Below the pieces are notes generated by a model that saw nothing but the letters and a program-made list of their open reading frames with translations, had not been told where the DNA came from and did no database searches. A stretch of 64,000 nt of DNA from DATCJA01 sp963814955 (GTDB lineage: Bacteria > Acidobacteriota > Vicinamibacteria > Vicinamibacterales > UBA2999), in assembly GCA_963814955.1 (NCBI GenBank), contig CAWFEX010000011.1, positions 1 to 64,000 of the forward strand, written 5' to 3'. How positions within the stretch are numbered: position 1 is the first letter of the stretch; every line of letters starts with the position of its first letter. Below, piece by piece: positions 10,505 through 19,918 of the stretch. The position numbers and the translations under genes were made by a program.

Positions 10505-10690
10505 GGTGGCTTAGACGACCCGTCTTCCTCGTCTATGCCGTCCGTGAACGGCGAACCGCGAAGAGGTCGAAGGTTACGTCGCTGCGCGCAGACCGCCGTT
10601 CTGACGGGCTCGCACCCGTCGTTGGATTGGGCGCCCGCCCGGGGGGTATTCGAAATGTTGCAACGCGGAGCGTCTGTCGAGCGCTCGCGT
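10504..10690. repeat. Dispersed repeat, copy D (type 2)
   Basis: Aligns with 8829–9017. It lies between two truncated minus-strand gene fragments, an arylsulfatase C-terminus on one side and a hydrolase C-terminus on the other. Both reading frames break at its borders, which suggests that this DNA was inserted or was a recombination point. Confidence 0.8.
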
Positions 10691-10693
10691 CCC

Positions 10694-10801
10694 CGAAACC
10701 GTCTGCTCGATGCGGTTGCGCACGACCTGTGTGCCGTCAACGAACAACGTACCGGCGCCAGCCTTGCCGATGCCGCCGCCATCGCGGCGGAATGAGATCA
10801 C
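10694..10801 (-). pseudogene. Arylsulfatase C-terminal fragment
   Basis: Thirty-six codons read MISFRRDGGGIGKAGAGTLF and VDGTQVVRNRIEQTVSG. The 'DGGG-GKGG-GTL-V-G' strand pair is characteristic of the C-terminal domain of type I arylsulfatases. The catalytic Cys/Ser region is absent and the frame ends at repeat D. A relic only. Confidence 0.55.
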
Positions 10802-10941
10802 TCACGAGATGTCGTCAGCGCGCCGCGAACGTACGCGCGATCTGTAAATCGCCGGTGTTGCCGGCGCCGCACTCCTTCCTGAGGTAAACCATCAGGAAGG
10901 CGGCGCTCCCCTTGCAGCGAGGCAGGCCTGGAGGAAGGGAG

Positions 10942-11621
10942 ATGGCCGCGATGCGGAGCATCGTCACGGTTCTGGTGTTTACGTTCGCGATCGGCAGCGA
11001 TCGAATCGGGTCGGCCTTGGAGCGCGCGGACGAAGAGCTGCGGATCACGATTCAGACTCACGACTACTGGCACGTGACGAGCGAGTCGCTCGCGCGCGCG
11101 AGTGCCGTCGTCACCAGCACGTACAAAGGATCGGCGTACGGACCGAATGGATTGGAGTGGTCCGGCAGGAGCTGCGACGGCGAGGATCCAAGCATCGCCG
11201 GGACGTGTCGCGAATTCCAATCGCGCAGTTGACGATCATCATCGTGACAAAAGAGATGGCCGCTCGTGGTGGATTCGCCGAAGGTGCCCTGGGCTTCGCG
11301 GCTGTCGCTGACGAAGGGATGGGCCGAATCGCGTATGCGATCTACGACCACGTCAGAGACACCGCGTCAAGAGCCGCAATGAACGAGGCCGACCTGTTGG
11401 GATTCGTCATGGTTCACGAAATTGCCCATCTCCTCCTGCCGCGAGGCTCGCCCGAGAGCGGTCTGATGCGCAGCCAGTGGACCGTCAGGGACTTCAAGCA
11501 CATGGATGTGGCGACGCTCGAGTTCTCTCCGCTGCAGGGCAGTCAGATCCGCGAGATGATCGAAAGCAATCCGCCGACCTTCGCCGCAAGCACAGGCGTC
11601 GACCGCGGCTCTCTTCCTTAA
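10942..11621 (+). pseudogene. Secreted zinc-metalloprotease-like protein, one frameshift
   Basis: The first frame (10942 to about 11225) starts with a signal-like segment (RSIVTVLVFTFAIGS) after a GGAGGAAGGGAG ribosome site. The second frame (about 11205–11621) has VMVHEIAHLLLP followed by GSPESGLMRSQW, which fits an HExxH zinc site with a downstream Met-turn-like LMR. Joined, the protein is about 225 residues. One base change near 11205–11230 separates them. Acidobacteria often carry secreted proteins of this kind; the substrate is unknown. It could be a live gene with a sequence error. Confidence 0.6.
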
Positions 11622-11633
11622 TTCACAACATGG

Positions 11634-11975
11634 AGCGGCACGCAGCGATGCCTGGTGAAGGATCGCCGGCGGCGCATCTCGGATATATCCGTCGCGATCT
11701 TCGTCCTGAACGAACTCGACAACTTGGGCGCGTCACGAATCCCGGTGGCATTGCCTGCCGTTCCACGCTGGCGACGATGGCTGCCTGCGACGGTGGCGGC
11801 CACACTGTCGGCCATCATCGTAGGCGCCAGCACGTGGGTGCTGCGGCCACGTACCAGCTCGCCTCTTGTTGCGCAGTTCTCGTTCTCACTGCCAGAGGGA
11901 CAGGCCTTCACGGGTGACACACGCCAGCTGGTTGCGATCTCTCCCGATGGCACGCGCATAGCCGGATTGCTGCAT
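11634..11975 (+). pseudogene. Internal kinase–propeller fragment
   Basis: CLVKDRRRRISDISVAIFVL corresponds to the end of a protein kinase domain. It is followed by a membrane helix (TVAATLSAIIVGASTWVL) and the first propeller strand (AQFSFSLPEGQAF … VAISPDGTRIAG). There is no start, catalytic core or tail. This is the membrane-spanning middle of a kinase–PD40 gene, broken at both ends. Confidence 0.7.
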
Positions 11976-12034
11976 AATCGCGTGCGAAAGTGTGCCTAGG
12001 TCAGCACTGAGTACAATCTTGAAGGGCGTGACCA

Positions 12035-12520
12035 ATGTCATCGCATACAACGGTCCATGCGCTCAGGCATGTTCTGGCGTCAGTCTGCTTCGCGCTGGTC
12101 GCCAGCGCGGTGGCAGGACAATCGACGTCTCCGCAGTCGACCTCACCAAATCTCGCCGGCACGTCATGGCAGCTCGTGAAGTTCCAGGGAAGCGATGACA
12201 CGACGCTGACGCCCGACGACCGTTCGAAATACACGATTGCGTTCGGCGCCAACGGGCAGCTCACTGCGCGGGTTGACTGCAACCGGGGCCGCGGGAGCTG
12301 GAAGTCGGCCGGCTCGAATCAACTCCAGGTCGGTCCGCTTGCCCTGACGCGCGCCGCGTGCCCCGCAGGGTCCATGCACGATCAGATAGTGAAGCAGTGG
12401 AGCTTCATCCGATCGTACATAGTCCGAGACGATCATCTCTTTCTCGCCCTGACGGCCGATGGCGGGATTTACCAGTTCGAGCCGCTCGCTCGTGCTGCGG
12501 CGATCGTTCCCGCTTTTTAG
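12035..12520 (+). CDS. Secreted META-domain protein
   Basis: A 161-residue protein with a signal peptide (VLASVCFALVASAVAGQ) and a META/HslJ-like domain: LAGTSWQLVKF at the start, then ADGQLT-like NGQLTARVDCNRGRGSW, LALTRAACP and a C-terminal strand. HslJ-like domains are small periplasmic or outer-membrane beta proteins linked to envelope stress; the ligand is unknown. A TACAAT hexamer at 12012–12017 and GAAGGG before the ATG give a plausible short leader. The gene is intact between two kinase remnants. Confidence 0.85.
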   Translation: MSSHTTVHALRHVLASVCFALVASAVAGQSTSPQSTSPNLAGTSWQLVKFQGSDDTTLTPDDRSKYTIAFGANGQLTARVDCNRGRGSWKSAGSNQLQVGPLALTRAACPAGSMHDQIVKQWSFIRSYIVRDDHLFLALTADGGIYQFEPLARAAAIVPAF

Positions 12521-12879
12521 CACGACGACACGTCCTGAAAACGGGAATGCGGGACAAGCTGCCTAATGGACCTGAGCGACGGCACACTAAAACCACCTGG
12601 CCGGGCTGTCGACCGAGATCGTTATACTGCCGTCATGGTGCGTCGTGACGAGGTGGACAGAGCATCGTCCTCCTCACGCTGTTCATCTCCTGCGGGTGCA
12701 ACTCCCGTCTCGGTAAGCACCGGAGCGCCGAGTGGCAAATCCCAGGCATCGGGTGAGAACGCGATGGTCCAAGCGGGGTGCCAGAAGCCTCTGCGGAGGA
12801 AGCCAGCACGCGGGCCGCAACCGAACGTGAAGCCTGCAGCCTCGACACAGTTACAACCCGAGACCCTTGCGCCGGAGCC

Positions 12880-13071
12880 GAGGTTCGCGACGCCGCGCGC
12901 GCTGTTCGAAGGCGGCTTTATGGGATGGGAGCCAAACACCCCACCCACGTACCACGTTTCTCCTGACGGGGATTCCTGATGATCGAGAGAAATCTCGAGG
13001 TTGGCACCACCGGCATCGTTCTCGTTCAGAACTGGGCGGAGGCGTTGAAGCGGCTCGTGCCAACGAACTGA
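12880..13071 (+). pseudogene. Kinase–propeller C-terminal tail fragment
   Basis: FATPRALFEGGFMGWEPNTP, then YHVSPDGD, then (after a shift near 12975) LVQNWAEALKRLVPTN: the last propeller blade and the conserved tail. The preceding DNA (about 12560–12870) shows no recognisable blade. The stop overlaps the next kinase head (TGATG at 13069–13073). Confidence 0.65.
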
Positions 13072-13400
13072 TGGCACTTCAAGCTGGCACTCGCATCGGC
13101 CCCTATGAACTGATCGGCCTGCTTGGCGCTGGCGGCATGGGCGAGGTCTATCGCGCCACCGACATCAACTTGCCCGGCAGGTAGCAATCAAGGTGCTCCC
13201 CGACACCTTCGCGAACGATCCTGAGCGACTGGCGCGTTTTGAACGTGAAGCGAAGACGCTGCGCCGATCCACTCGAAACATACCCGAACATCGAGCATCA
13301 TCACGGCTCTGGAAAGATAGGCCGACTGGTATCCGTGCGCTCGTCATGGAACTCGTCGAAGTCGAAACACTCGCGGTCCAATTCTGCCTCCGATGACGCA
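13071..13400 (+). pseudogene. Ser/Thr kinase N-terminal fragment
   Basis: ATG 13071 gives MALQAGTRIGPYELIGLLGA then GGMGEVYRATD, the glycine loop. After a shift near 13182 come VAIKVLPDTFANDPERLARF and, after another shift, LVMELVE. The HRD and DFG motifs are absent: after about 13400 the sequence no longer resembles a kinase. The head fuses directly to an unrelated tail, which shows that the fragments were joined by deletion. Confidence 0.7.
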
Positions 13401-13557
13401 TTCGGCATAGCGAAGCCAGATAACGTCGCACGATGGACGTGTCATCGTGCATCAAGGAGACGTCCTGAAGAGCCGGACCGACTGCTGCGCGGTACCGAAA
13501 ACATGTCGGAGTTGTTCTTGCAAGCGCGGTTCGCCAAGTACCTTCGCCGGAGGGAAA

Positions 13558-13995
13558 ATGGGTCGGCACATCTCTGATGAGTTCGGAACGCCGCAGCTAC
13601 CCCATTGCGATCGTCGTCAAGTGGTCAGCGGACCTTCGCAAATAATGACGGCGCGGGTTGTGGCTGACCTGGGGGCCTGGTCGAAACACGCGTGGACCGA
13701 TGGCCTTCAAGTTGATGCGTTACAGGACCTCGAGACGTTATGTGTCCGGACGCGCAACAGCACGTATGAAATGACCGTACTCTCTGGCAGGACCGCTGAG
13801 GTTTTGGTGCGCGGCGGCCAGTTCTTCCCCGAGTACACGTCAGTCCGAGTCGCCGGCAGCTCTCTCGGGGGGAGCTTCCTCAAACTGCACGGCATCTACC
13901 TGGGGTTCAGTATGGAGCTCCAGCACGATGGCGTGACGATCGTGACGACGGCGGTTCAGTCCATCAGGCGTGTGGCCGACGATCAGATTCAGTGA
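13558..13995 (+). CDS. Conserved protein of unknown function
   Basis: A 146-residue soluble protein with LPHCDRRQVVSGPSQIMTAR near the N-terminus and a beta-rich core: LETLCVRTRNSTYEMTVLSG, EVLVRGGQFFPEYTSVRVAG, SSLGGSFLKLHGIYLGFSME. It looks like a known but uncharacterised small acidobacterial protein, though no named domain can be assigned. ATG 13558 follows GGAGGG at 5-nt spacing. An ATG at 13645 is an alternative start, but it would drop the Cys-containing N-terminal segment. Intact between kinase fragments. Confidence 0.7.
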   Translation: MGRHISDEFGTPQLPHCDRRQVVSGPSQIMTARVVADLGAWSKHAWTDGLQVDALQDLETLCVRTRNSTYEMTVLSGRTAEVLVRGGQFFPEYTSVRVAGSSLGGSFLKLHGIYLGFSMELQHDGVTIVTTAVQSIRRVADDQIQ

Positions 13996-14158
13996 TGCGC
14001 CGGCGTTCCACAGCCGTCTGACCAACCTCTCGACGCTGCCGTACGCTCGCGGGGGCGTCTCACGATCGCAGATGACGGTGTCCACCTTCATAACGGCCAA
14101 TCTGCGACAGTCCCCAAACATCCACTCGCTTCGGTACACGGGAGGCAAGCTCTTAACG

Positions 14159-14173
14159 TAGAATGCGCCGCAC
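14159..14173 (+). promoter_or_regulatory. TAGAAT box 9 nt before a kinase ATG
   Basis: TAGAAT (14159–14164) followed by nine bases and ATG 14174. The same box, spacing and near-identical spacer occur at 17629 and 20735, and with an 8-nt spacer at 24293. As a -10 hexamer it would start transcription within a few bases of the ATG. No Shine–Dalgarno sequence is present. Confidence 0.6.
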
Positions 14174-14800
14174 ATGGCCCTTGCGCCAGGCATCCGCCTC
14201 GGCCCATACGAAATCACGGGCACGTTAGGCGCCGGTGGGATGGGAGAGGTGTATCGCGCCCGCGACACTCGTTTGAAGCGCGAAGTCGCCCTCAAAATTC
14301 TCCCGCGGTCGTTTGCCGCTGATCCGGATCGTCTGGCTCGCTTCCAACGGGAAGCTGAAGTCCTCGCTTCGTTGAACCATCCGAACGTCGCTGCCATTCA
14401 CGGCTTGGAGGATTCGAACGACACACGTGCGCTTGTCATGGAGCTCGTCGAGGGCGAAACGCTCGCGGACCGAATTGCCCGTGGACCCATTCCACTCGAC
14501 GAAGCATTGCCGATTGCCAGACAGATTGCCGAGGCTCTTGAAGCTGCGCATGAGCAAGGCATCATCCACCGCGACCTGAAGCCCGCGAACATCAAAGTGC
14601 GGCCGGATGGCACGGTGAAGGTGCTGGATTTCGGTTTGGCGAAGGCGCTCGAATCCAAGTTCCGCACGAATGGATGTGACGGCGTCTCCCACTATCACGT
14701 CTCCTGCGATGATGACCGGCGTCGGCATGCTGCTCGGCACGGCGGCTTATATGAGCCCTGAGCAAGCGCGGGGTAAGGCCGTAGACAAGCGCAGCGACAT
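14174..14800 (+). pseudogene. Ser/Thr kinase N-terminal part, truncated and frameshifted
   Basis: An almost complete kinase core: GAGGMGEVYRARD, VALKILPRSF, LVMELVEGETLADRIARGPI, IIHRDLKPANIKVRPDGTVK and VLDFGLAKALE. A one-base shift near 14665 precedes TASPTITSPAMMTGVGMLLG and MSPEQARGKAVDKRSD. The kinase frame ends abruptly at about 14800, where a repeat shared with 27161–27240 begins. Subdomains IX–XI, the membrane helix and the propeller are missing. Confidence 0.8.
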
Positions 14801-14874
14801 CACGCGGCGACACCGACAACGAATGTGGTTGGCCCCCATTGCCTACCTTCCTCATAACACCGGTGGGGACGCCA
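14792..14874. repeat. Dispersed repeat with CCATTGCCTACCTTCCTC core, copy 1
   Basis: Aligns over about 80 bp with 27161–27240: GCGACATCA/GCGACGTCA, GCGGCGAC, CCATTGCCTACCTTCCTC and GTGGGGACGC in the same order. It begins exactly where the kinase frame breaks. In 14875–15224 the only readable stretch is a possible C-terminus (GSVVSHNVNGRSVTVLGGS, stop at 15008); on the minus strand, 15007–15180 could be a frameshifted small membrane protein. Confidence 0.6.
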
Positions 14875-15224
14875 CTACCTGTACTGGGGGCTAGTCCCTC
14901 CAACAACGCGGGCGGCACGCTCGCTTCCCACGCCACCCCAGGCCGCGCCGGGGTCGGTCGTATCCCACAACGTCAACGGCCGTAGCGTCACGGTGCTGGG
15001 CGGGTCCTAGCGCGGCGACAATGGCGCGATCAGTGGGTCGTTCGCGATCAGACGTGTGACGAGGGCGTCGGTGCCGTCATCCTCACTCGATGTGGTCGTT
15101 GAGCCGATCATTCTGATGATCAGCACCAGCACGAGAAAGCGGCCAACCCATAGAGGACAAACTTCAGCATGTGCGTCATGGGGTGCTCCTTTTCTCCGCG
15201 TCGGAGGCGAATCGTAGCACGCGC

Positions 15225-15515
15225 CTACGCCACCCGCCGCAGCGCCACCCCGGCCACGTGAAAGGGGTCTCGTCTCCGTGGGGACGCCACGCTCTGTGGT
15301 ACGACTCCAGCGATGACCGGCTGCGGCGTGCCGGTGCCCCAAAAGCCGTAGTACCGCTCTTCCATGTTCGGGATCAGCTCCAGCCGTCCGACGTGAGTTG
15401 CTTCAGCAGCCGCAGGGCGTGCGTCTTCCGGTCCTGAATCAGGGAGCGCCACTCCAACAGCCGTTGCTCGACGTCCGCACGAACCGTCAGCGGGTCGATA
15501 AGCTCGACACGGCAC
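15225..15515 (-). mobile_element. Serine recombinase C-terminal remnant
   Basis: One minus frame reads DVEQRLLEWRSLIQDRKTHA then LRLLKQL, like the late coiled region of large serine recombinases. Another reads RLELIPNMEERYYGFWGTGT then PQPVIAGVVPQSVASPRR, matching the usual C-terminal 'GYYxFxGxGT…ASP' end of these enzymes. The catalytic resolvase domain and zinc ribbon are absent. This is the strongest direct sign of a past mobile element in the window. Confidence 0.55.
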
Positions 15516-15592
15516 ACTCTATGCGCGATGGGCTGGCGGTCACAGGCCGTCGGGGATGGAATCTCCCTCTCGGGAAGCGAGATGCGGTCAGA

Positions 15593-16510
15593 TTACTTGT
15601 TCGGAGACAGAGGAACAACATCCTTCATTAGTTCGTTGAAGAGGGTCTGCTGCGAGACCGCGCAAATCATCTCGCGAATATCGAAGTCCGGGGAATTCAT
15701 CCCCAGCCGGAATTTGTTAAGCGGCACCCAGGGTTTGGCATACATCTTCGGGTCGGTAATGGTCACCGTGAGGTCGATGTTGAATTCGTCCACGCGATGA
15801 AAGATTTCTTCCACGGACAGTTCGTCGCTATGGGGCCGCCCCGTATTATCGATCCAGGTGCTTTCATCCAGCCCGATGGTCGTGACCACCAGCGTGGTAG
15901 GGTCCACCCACTTGCCAACCGAGTATCCGAACCACCGTGGCTCGGTAATTTCCGTCGGCAGTTCTCGCCCGTCCGTCCAGATGTTGCGCCATGTCCTGGT
16001 GTTTTGATAGAGGATCACCACTTGTCTCGGGGTTTGAACGATCTGCAACCCCCTTAGGTTGAAGAGATTTATGCGCGGGAACCCAATCGGATCACAGGTG
16101 TTGAAGGGATCATTGATCTCCGAAATCGGAGCCATGTTGACTCCGAATCCCGCCTTATGGGAATCCATCATTTCTTTTCCCAAAGCCGTATACGGCATCA
16201 TGGCTTCATGCGCCGGATCCGAGGGCATGTCCCGCGGGCCGTTCGCAAAGACACCGTCCCTGTACCCTGGGACCGGCTCCCAAATTCCAGATAGATCATG
16301 GACTGGAGCGGGCCCCGGCTTCTTACCGGAAGCCTCCACGGACGTTTGCGGGCGGTTCCAACCGTCGACATGAATATTCTCATTTTGGCCATTCGCAGGC
16401 TTGGCAGGCGTGTCCGTCTGCGGCGCCAGAGGAGCGGTTTGAGCGCGTGTGACGGGCGAAAACGCCAGCGCGGCAAGAACAATTATTGGACCGACAAAAC
16501 GCTTCGGCAT
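15593..16510 (-). CDS. Secreted protein of the GDTLVVD family
   Basis: A 305-residue protein with a signal peptide (IIVLAALAFSPVTRAQ) and the family landmarks LSGIWEPVPGYRDG, FNTCDPIGFPRINL, QTPRQVVILYQN, TLVVTTIGLDESTWIDNTGR, PHSDEL and ITDPKMYAKPW. Three paralogs lie at 45351, 49607 and 55486. These are abundant secreted proteins in Acidobacteria with no known reaction. It follows a DUF6152 gene by 70 bp on the same strand, a pairing repeated at 55.5–56.7 kb, so the two families probably work together in the periplasm. Confidence 0.85.
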   Translation of the reverse strand: MPKRFVGPIIVLAALAFSPVTRAQTAPLAPQTDTPAKPANGQNENIHVDGWNRPQTSVEASGKKPGPAPVHDLSGIWEPVPGYRDGVFANGPRDMPSDPAHEAMMPYTALGKEMMDSHKAGFGVNMAPISEINDPFNTCDPIGFPRINLFNLRGLQIVQTPRQVVILYQNTRTWRNIWTDGRELPTEITEPRWFGYSVGKWVDPTTLVVTTIGLDESTWIDNTGRPHSDELSVEEIFHRVDEFNIDLTVTITDPKMYAKPWVPLNKFRLGMNSPDFDIREMICAVSQQTLFNELMKDVVPLSPNK

Positions 16511-16580
16511 GTTCGCAATCCTTTTCGTCGTGTAGGGCCCGTCACTGGAATCAGTCTCGAGATTCCCCTTACACCATTAC

Positions 16581-16961
16581 CTATGGCACTGATGAATTCA
16601 TCACATAGCCGTTGGCGAGTATGGTCCGACTGACCCGGCCGACGGGCAGAGTCTTGGATGTCGCAGACATCACAACCGTAACCTCGTCTCCAGGCTTGAA
16701 CGTCTTCGCGGTGAAGCCAAAGTTGACGAGAGTGGACGGAGCATTGTTCTCGCAGACCCAATGTACGATGTTGCCGTTTTCATCCTTCACATCGACCTTC
16801 AAGAAGGAATGGGGATTCGTCCAGAGCCACGCTGTTACAGTCCCCTTGATCGTGACTTCTGTGTTGTCGTACGAGGCGTTTCCGTGATGCGCGAACAGCG
16901 GGATTGAAACGGCTAACAGGCCAACAGCCACGAGCACACTCGACCGAAGCGTATTTCTCAT
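16581..16961 (-). CDS. DUF6152 family secreted protein
   Basis: A 126-residue protein with a cleavable signal (VLVAVGLLAVSIPLFAHHG) and the DUF6152 pattern: His-His-Gly at the mature N-terminus, VTIKGTVTAWLWTNPHSFLK, VHWVCENNAPSTLVNFG and FKPGDEVTVVM. The fold is a small beta barrel; the conserved His pair just after the signal could bind metal, which is inference. First gene of an operon with the GDTLVVD protein. Confidence 0.88.
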   Translation of the reverse strand: MRNTLRSSVLVAVGLLAVSIPLFAHHGNASYDNTEVTIKGTVTAWLWTNPHSFLKVDVKDENGNIVHWVCENNAPSTLVNFGFTAKTFKPGDEVTVVMSATSKTLPVGRVSRTILANGYVMNSSVP

Positions 16962-17439
16962 GATCGCGCTCCCAAGTGTTTGGCCGGAGAATCATGAAAC
17001 TCGCGCACTACCTTCCGGTAGCAATTCGACCCACCGTTCTCAGACCATGTAAATCTGGATTGTTCGTTCCGCCCCCACCCGGTGTTGCGAAATATTACAT
17101 CCCCTCCCCTCCCGATGCGAGCGATTGGTTCGTGGGCCGCCTTCTCGGAACGAGGTGACCTTGTTCTCAGGTCCTTCAGCACGCACCTCGCACCATGGAG
17201 ATGGACCTTGGTCGCGCAGGGCTGAAGGCGGGGAGTCGGCGCCGTGACGGACCCGCCATGGCGACGGTGCCGTCGGCACTTCATGCGGAATCTGGTGACG
17301 ACCTCCCGCACGGCGCGCGGGAGGTCGTCGGCGATGGCGCATGGATTCGAGGAAGGTGGCGATTCGGTTCCAACTCGGAGTCCTCAGGGACGCTTCCTCT
17401 TTCGCTTTGCTCAGTCGTCGGCGTCCCCCCGGGTTTCAG

Positions 17440-17600
17440 GCATACGGCACGAATCCCTTGTCTGACCTTCGCGTGGTGCTCTCCAAACGTCATCCCGCCC
17501 GTGGGGACGAATCCCTTCACGATCCCGTCGTTTCTCGCTTCTGCGTTCTCTCTTCTCGGTTCGTGTTCAGGTTCGGGGGAGTGTGCTCGGACGCGCCAGG
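17440..17600. repeat. Degenerate copy of the kinase 3'-flank repeat
   Basis: GCGTGGTG, CGTC, GTGGGGACGAATCCC and the following TTCTGCG/TTCTC runs align with 18700–18800. Apart from this and a kinase head at 17644, nothing coding is convincing in 16962–17640. Confidence 0.4.
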
Positions 17601-17643
17601 GGGCAGCATCCCGGCGCCTGAAGCCATGTAGAATCTGCCGCAC

Positions 17644-17702
17644 ATGGCCCTCGGCCTCGGCAGCCGCGTCGGCCCTATGAAGTCACCGCGCTCCTCGGCG
17701 AG
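17644..17702 (+). pseudogene. Kinase head remnant
   Basis: TAGAAT (17629–17634) with nine-base spacer, then ATG 17644 MALGLGSRVGP and, after a one-base loss, YEVTALLGE. The frame ends at once in unrelated sequence, leaving about 19 codons of a kinase N-terminus with its promoter box. Confidence 0.65.
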
Positions 17703-17742
17703 CCTCGTGCCTGTGAATTGACGCCTGGACAGTTCCAGCACC

Positions 17743-18010
17743 TACACAGGCGACCCTCCCAAGCTGGCAAGTGCCTCGGCTTCATTGTCGTAGGTCTCGA
17801 AACAGTGACGCGCCTCGTGACAACGAGCAGGTCGCGCAGCCGCTTGGTCACGTTCAGCAACCGCAGTGAGCCGCCTCGGTTCTTGGTGCTCACATGGGCC
17901 TGCACCATCTCGCCGAGCCCGGCGCTGTCGACATGTGAGACGCCACTCAAATCGAGGAGCAAATGACTCCCGCTTGTCCTTATCGACCCTAGGGCGACAG
18001 TGATCTCCGA
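17743..18010 (-). pseudogene. STAS-domain anti-sigma-factor antagonist fragment
   Basis: LLLDLSGVSHVDSAGLGEMV then GGSLRLLNVTKRLRDLLVVT is a STAS domain with the phosphorylatable Ser in the DSAG motif. A shift near 17800 continues as ETYDNEAEALASLGGSPV with a stop at 17743. The first strand is missing: upstream the frame runs into the tail of the protease-like gene that ends at 17989. Confidence 0.6.
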
Positions 18011-18528
18011 ATTTCCTCCCTGACCGCGTCGCCTACTTTCGTAGCCGCCTCTGTTTCGAAGGCACTCCGACCGGGCCCTCGCTGTCCGGTCCTCGTATAG
18101 AAGAGAAACATTTCGGCGCCGTTGCGCACGTCCGAGTCACTCAGGATTTCCAACGCGTGCTGTAACTCGTGGCCCATCGATGCGATGAGGTCGCATTCGG
18201 TCTTGTTCTTATCGACCTTTATCCACACCATTCGGTACGCTCCCGCCGTGGTGACTCCCTCAAGGCACGCCGTCACCCCGCGCCCACACTCGCCCGCTTC
18301 GGCTTCGACGTAGACGATGCCGTCGCTGGCGTTGATCGCCTTAATCAGACGTCGAAAGGTTGCTGACTGCTCTGTTGCCCGGGCGATCAGCGCGACGAGA
18401 GACGGGTTGGTCGAGCGCACGCGCGGTATGGTGTCTTGGTCGGTCCCGTTGGCAATCGCAGGCGATCCCACGGTCACTAGCCCCGCGACCACCAATTCCG
18501 CGATCGGCCGTCGTGTCGTTTTTCCCAC
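17989..18528 (-). CDS. Secreted putative metalloprotease-like protein
   Basis: About 179 residues with a signal-like N-terminus (LVVAGLVTVGSPAIA) and MGHELQHALEIL, an HExxH-type site, near residue 120. The rest, including RLIKAINASDGIVYVEAEAG and YRMVWIKVDKNKTECDL, matches a common uncharacterised secreted family in Acidobacteria. GTG 18528 is taken as start; TTG 18540 is possible. Its 3' end runs into a decayed STAS gene. Proteolysis is inferred from the motif only. Confidence 0.75.
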   Translation of the reverse strand: MGKTTRRPIAELVVAGLVTVGSPAIANGTDQDTIPRVRSTNPSLVALIARATEQSATFRRLIKAINASDGIVYVEAEAGECGRGVTACLEGVTTAGAYRMVWIKVDKNKTECDLIASMGHELQHALEILSDSDVRNGAEMFLFYTRTGQRGPGRSAFETEAATKVGDAVREEIRRSLSP

Positions 18529-18600
18529 TACTGTGAACAACGACCAACGGCGGTAGTCGTAACATCTCAGTTGTATCGCTTGTGATCATGGCGGTACACA

Positions 18601-18651
18601 TACGTCCAGAACTGGGTCGAGGAGCTAAAGCGCCGCGTGTCGACGCAATAA
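18601..18651 (+). pseudogene. Kinase–propeller tail remnant
   Basis: Seventeen codons: YVQNWVEELKRRVSTQ then TAA. This is the conserved terminal peptide of the kinase–PD40 proteins with no propeller before it, followed by the shared 3' flank. Confidence 0.65.
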
Positions 18652-18671
18652 CGCCTCAAGCTGATTCAGAG

Positions 18672-18746
18672 TGCACGCGGCGCGCGCCCGTCAGCCAGCA
18701 TGGTGTCGCCGCAGAGTTCCAACGTCGGTCAACTCCCGGTGGGGAC
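18672..18746. repeat. Kinase 3'-flank repeat, copy 1
   Basis: ACGCGGCGCGCGCCCGTCAG, GTGTCGCC, GTTCCAACGTCGGTC and CGGTGGGGACG, aligned with copies at 23514–23591 and 27013–27087. It follows the stop of the tail remnant by about 20 bases, the same position relative to the kinase stop as in the other two. In 18760–19147 no gene is supported. Confidence 0.75.
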
Positions 18747-19147
18747 GAATCCCACTCCTCGCGTCCACACTTCTCCGTTCTGCGATTCTCAGTCCGTTTT
18801 CACGGTCGGGAATTGTTCGAGGTTCGGAGCTCGCGGCGCGTGCGGATCGGTAAATGGAGAGGGGCCAGAGTCAGCGGGTGCCGCGCAGCTTCTGATGCCT
18901 CGCGAGGAAGAAGAACGGCATTGCGGTGGCGACGACCATCATGGCGACACCCAGCGCAAGCAGGATTTGGGTCCGTCCACGGATGACAGAACTGCTACGC
19001 GGCTATCATCACTCTGGCGAGCGCGAAATAACGGAACGCGATTTACGACAAGACCGCTTTGAGCGGCACCGCTCACGCCGTCGAGCCGATCGTCCCGAGT
19101 CTGTCGAAGGTCGTCTGAGCGCACCCGGTGTAATCGCCGGCACCAAC

Positions 19148-19240
19148 GTGCCCCTGGGACCCGGCACTCGGATCGGGCCGTATGAAGTCACCCCTGATTA
19201 GTGAAGGCGGAATGGGCAAGGTCTGGCGGGCGCATCACCT
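19148..19240 (+). pseudogene. Kinase head remnant
   Basis: GTG 19148 gives VPLGPGTRIGPYEVT; after a shift near 19192 comes LISEGGMGKVWRAHH, nearly identical to residues 2–31 of the kinase at 20750. It ends at about 19240. On the minus strand, 19261–19383 could encode a 40-residue single-helix protein (VVDVVLAIIIMLAAAAAVWL), unproven. The rest of 19241–19917 shows no supported gene. Confidence 0.65.
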
Positions 19241-19918
19241 TCGCTGCGCCCTGATGTCTTCTACGCAGTCAGGATCAGCCACACTGCTGCAGCGGCCGCG
19301 AGCATGATGATGATCGCCAGCACTACGTCGACGACGCGTCCGCTGGTGAGCCGCACACACAAGAGACGAACGGGCGCGGTCACGCGTCACTTGTGCCTAA
19401 TGCCTTACTCGACTCGTGTTACGTCACATAACGCCGCTGAGGAAGAATGAGTGGTGGAAACGAGGAACGGAGGGCGCTGGCCGCGTCGGCCGGTTCGGGT
19501 CCTGAGGACGCGGCCAGGTCACGAAAACCCCTCCTTCAGAGGGAGGGTCGCCCTGGTGTCGCTGGAGGATGGCGAACCGGCGGCACCGCGACCAACAAAA
19601 GCAAGCGGCATTCCGAGACTGAGCATCAATCCTTTGGCCTCAAGGTGTCAGACGCGTCAATGTTGTAAATGAAAATCTTCCCCACGAGTGAGTTTTGTCG
19701 CGCAGGACTGCGCCGCACAAAACGACTCTAGTTAGGACGCGCCAAGGTTCCTTAGTTCAGCGGTAGCGGAAATCACCCATCCTCCGCACACGATCTGCTC
19801 GACTTTGGACTGGCGAAGTTCCCTGAACGTGGGCTCATAATCGATTGCGCCAAGCACGACGAGCGCAGCGGTCGCACGCGGACCACGGATACTCCTGCCG
19901 AGTGGCGCAGGGAAGTAC

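Noticed and set aside
15270..15290. GTGGGGACGCC at 15277 as another kinase 3'-flank copy
   Set aside because: It lies in the recombinase remnant and is explained by its coding sequence on the minus strand; no other part of the flank repeat is present.
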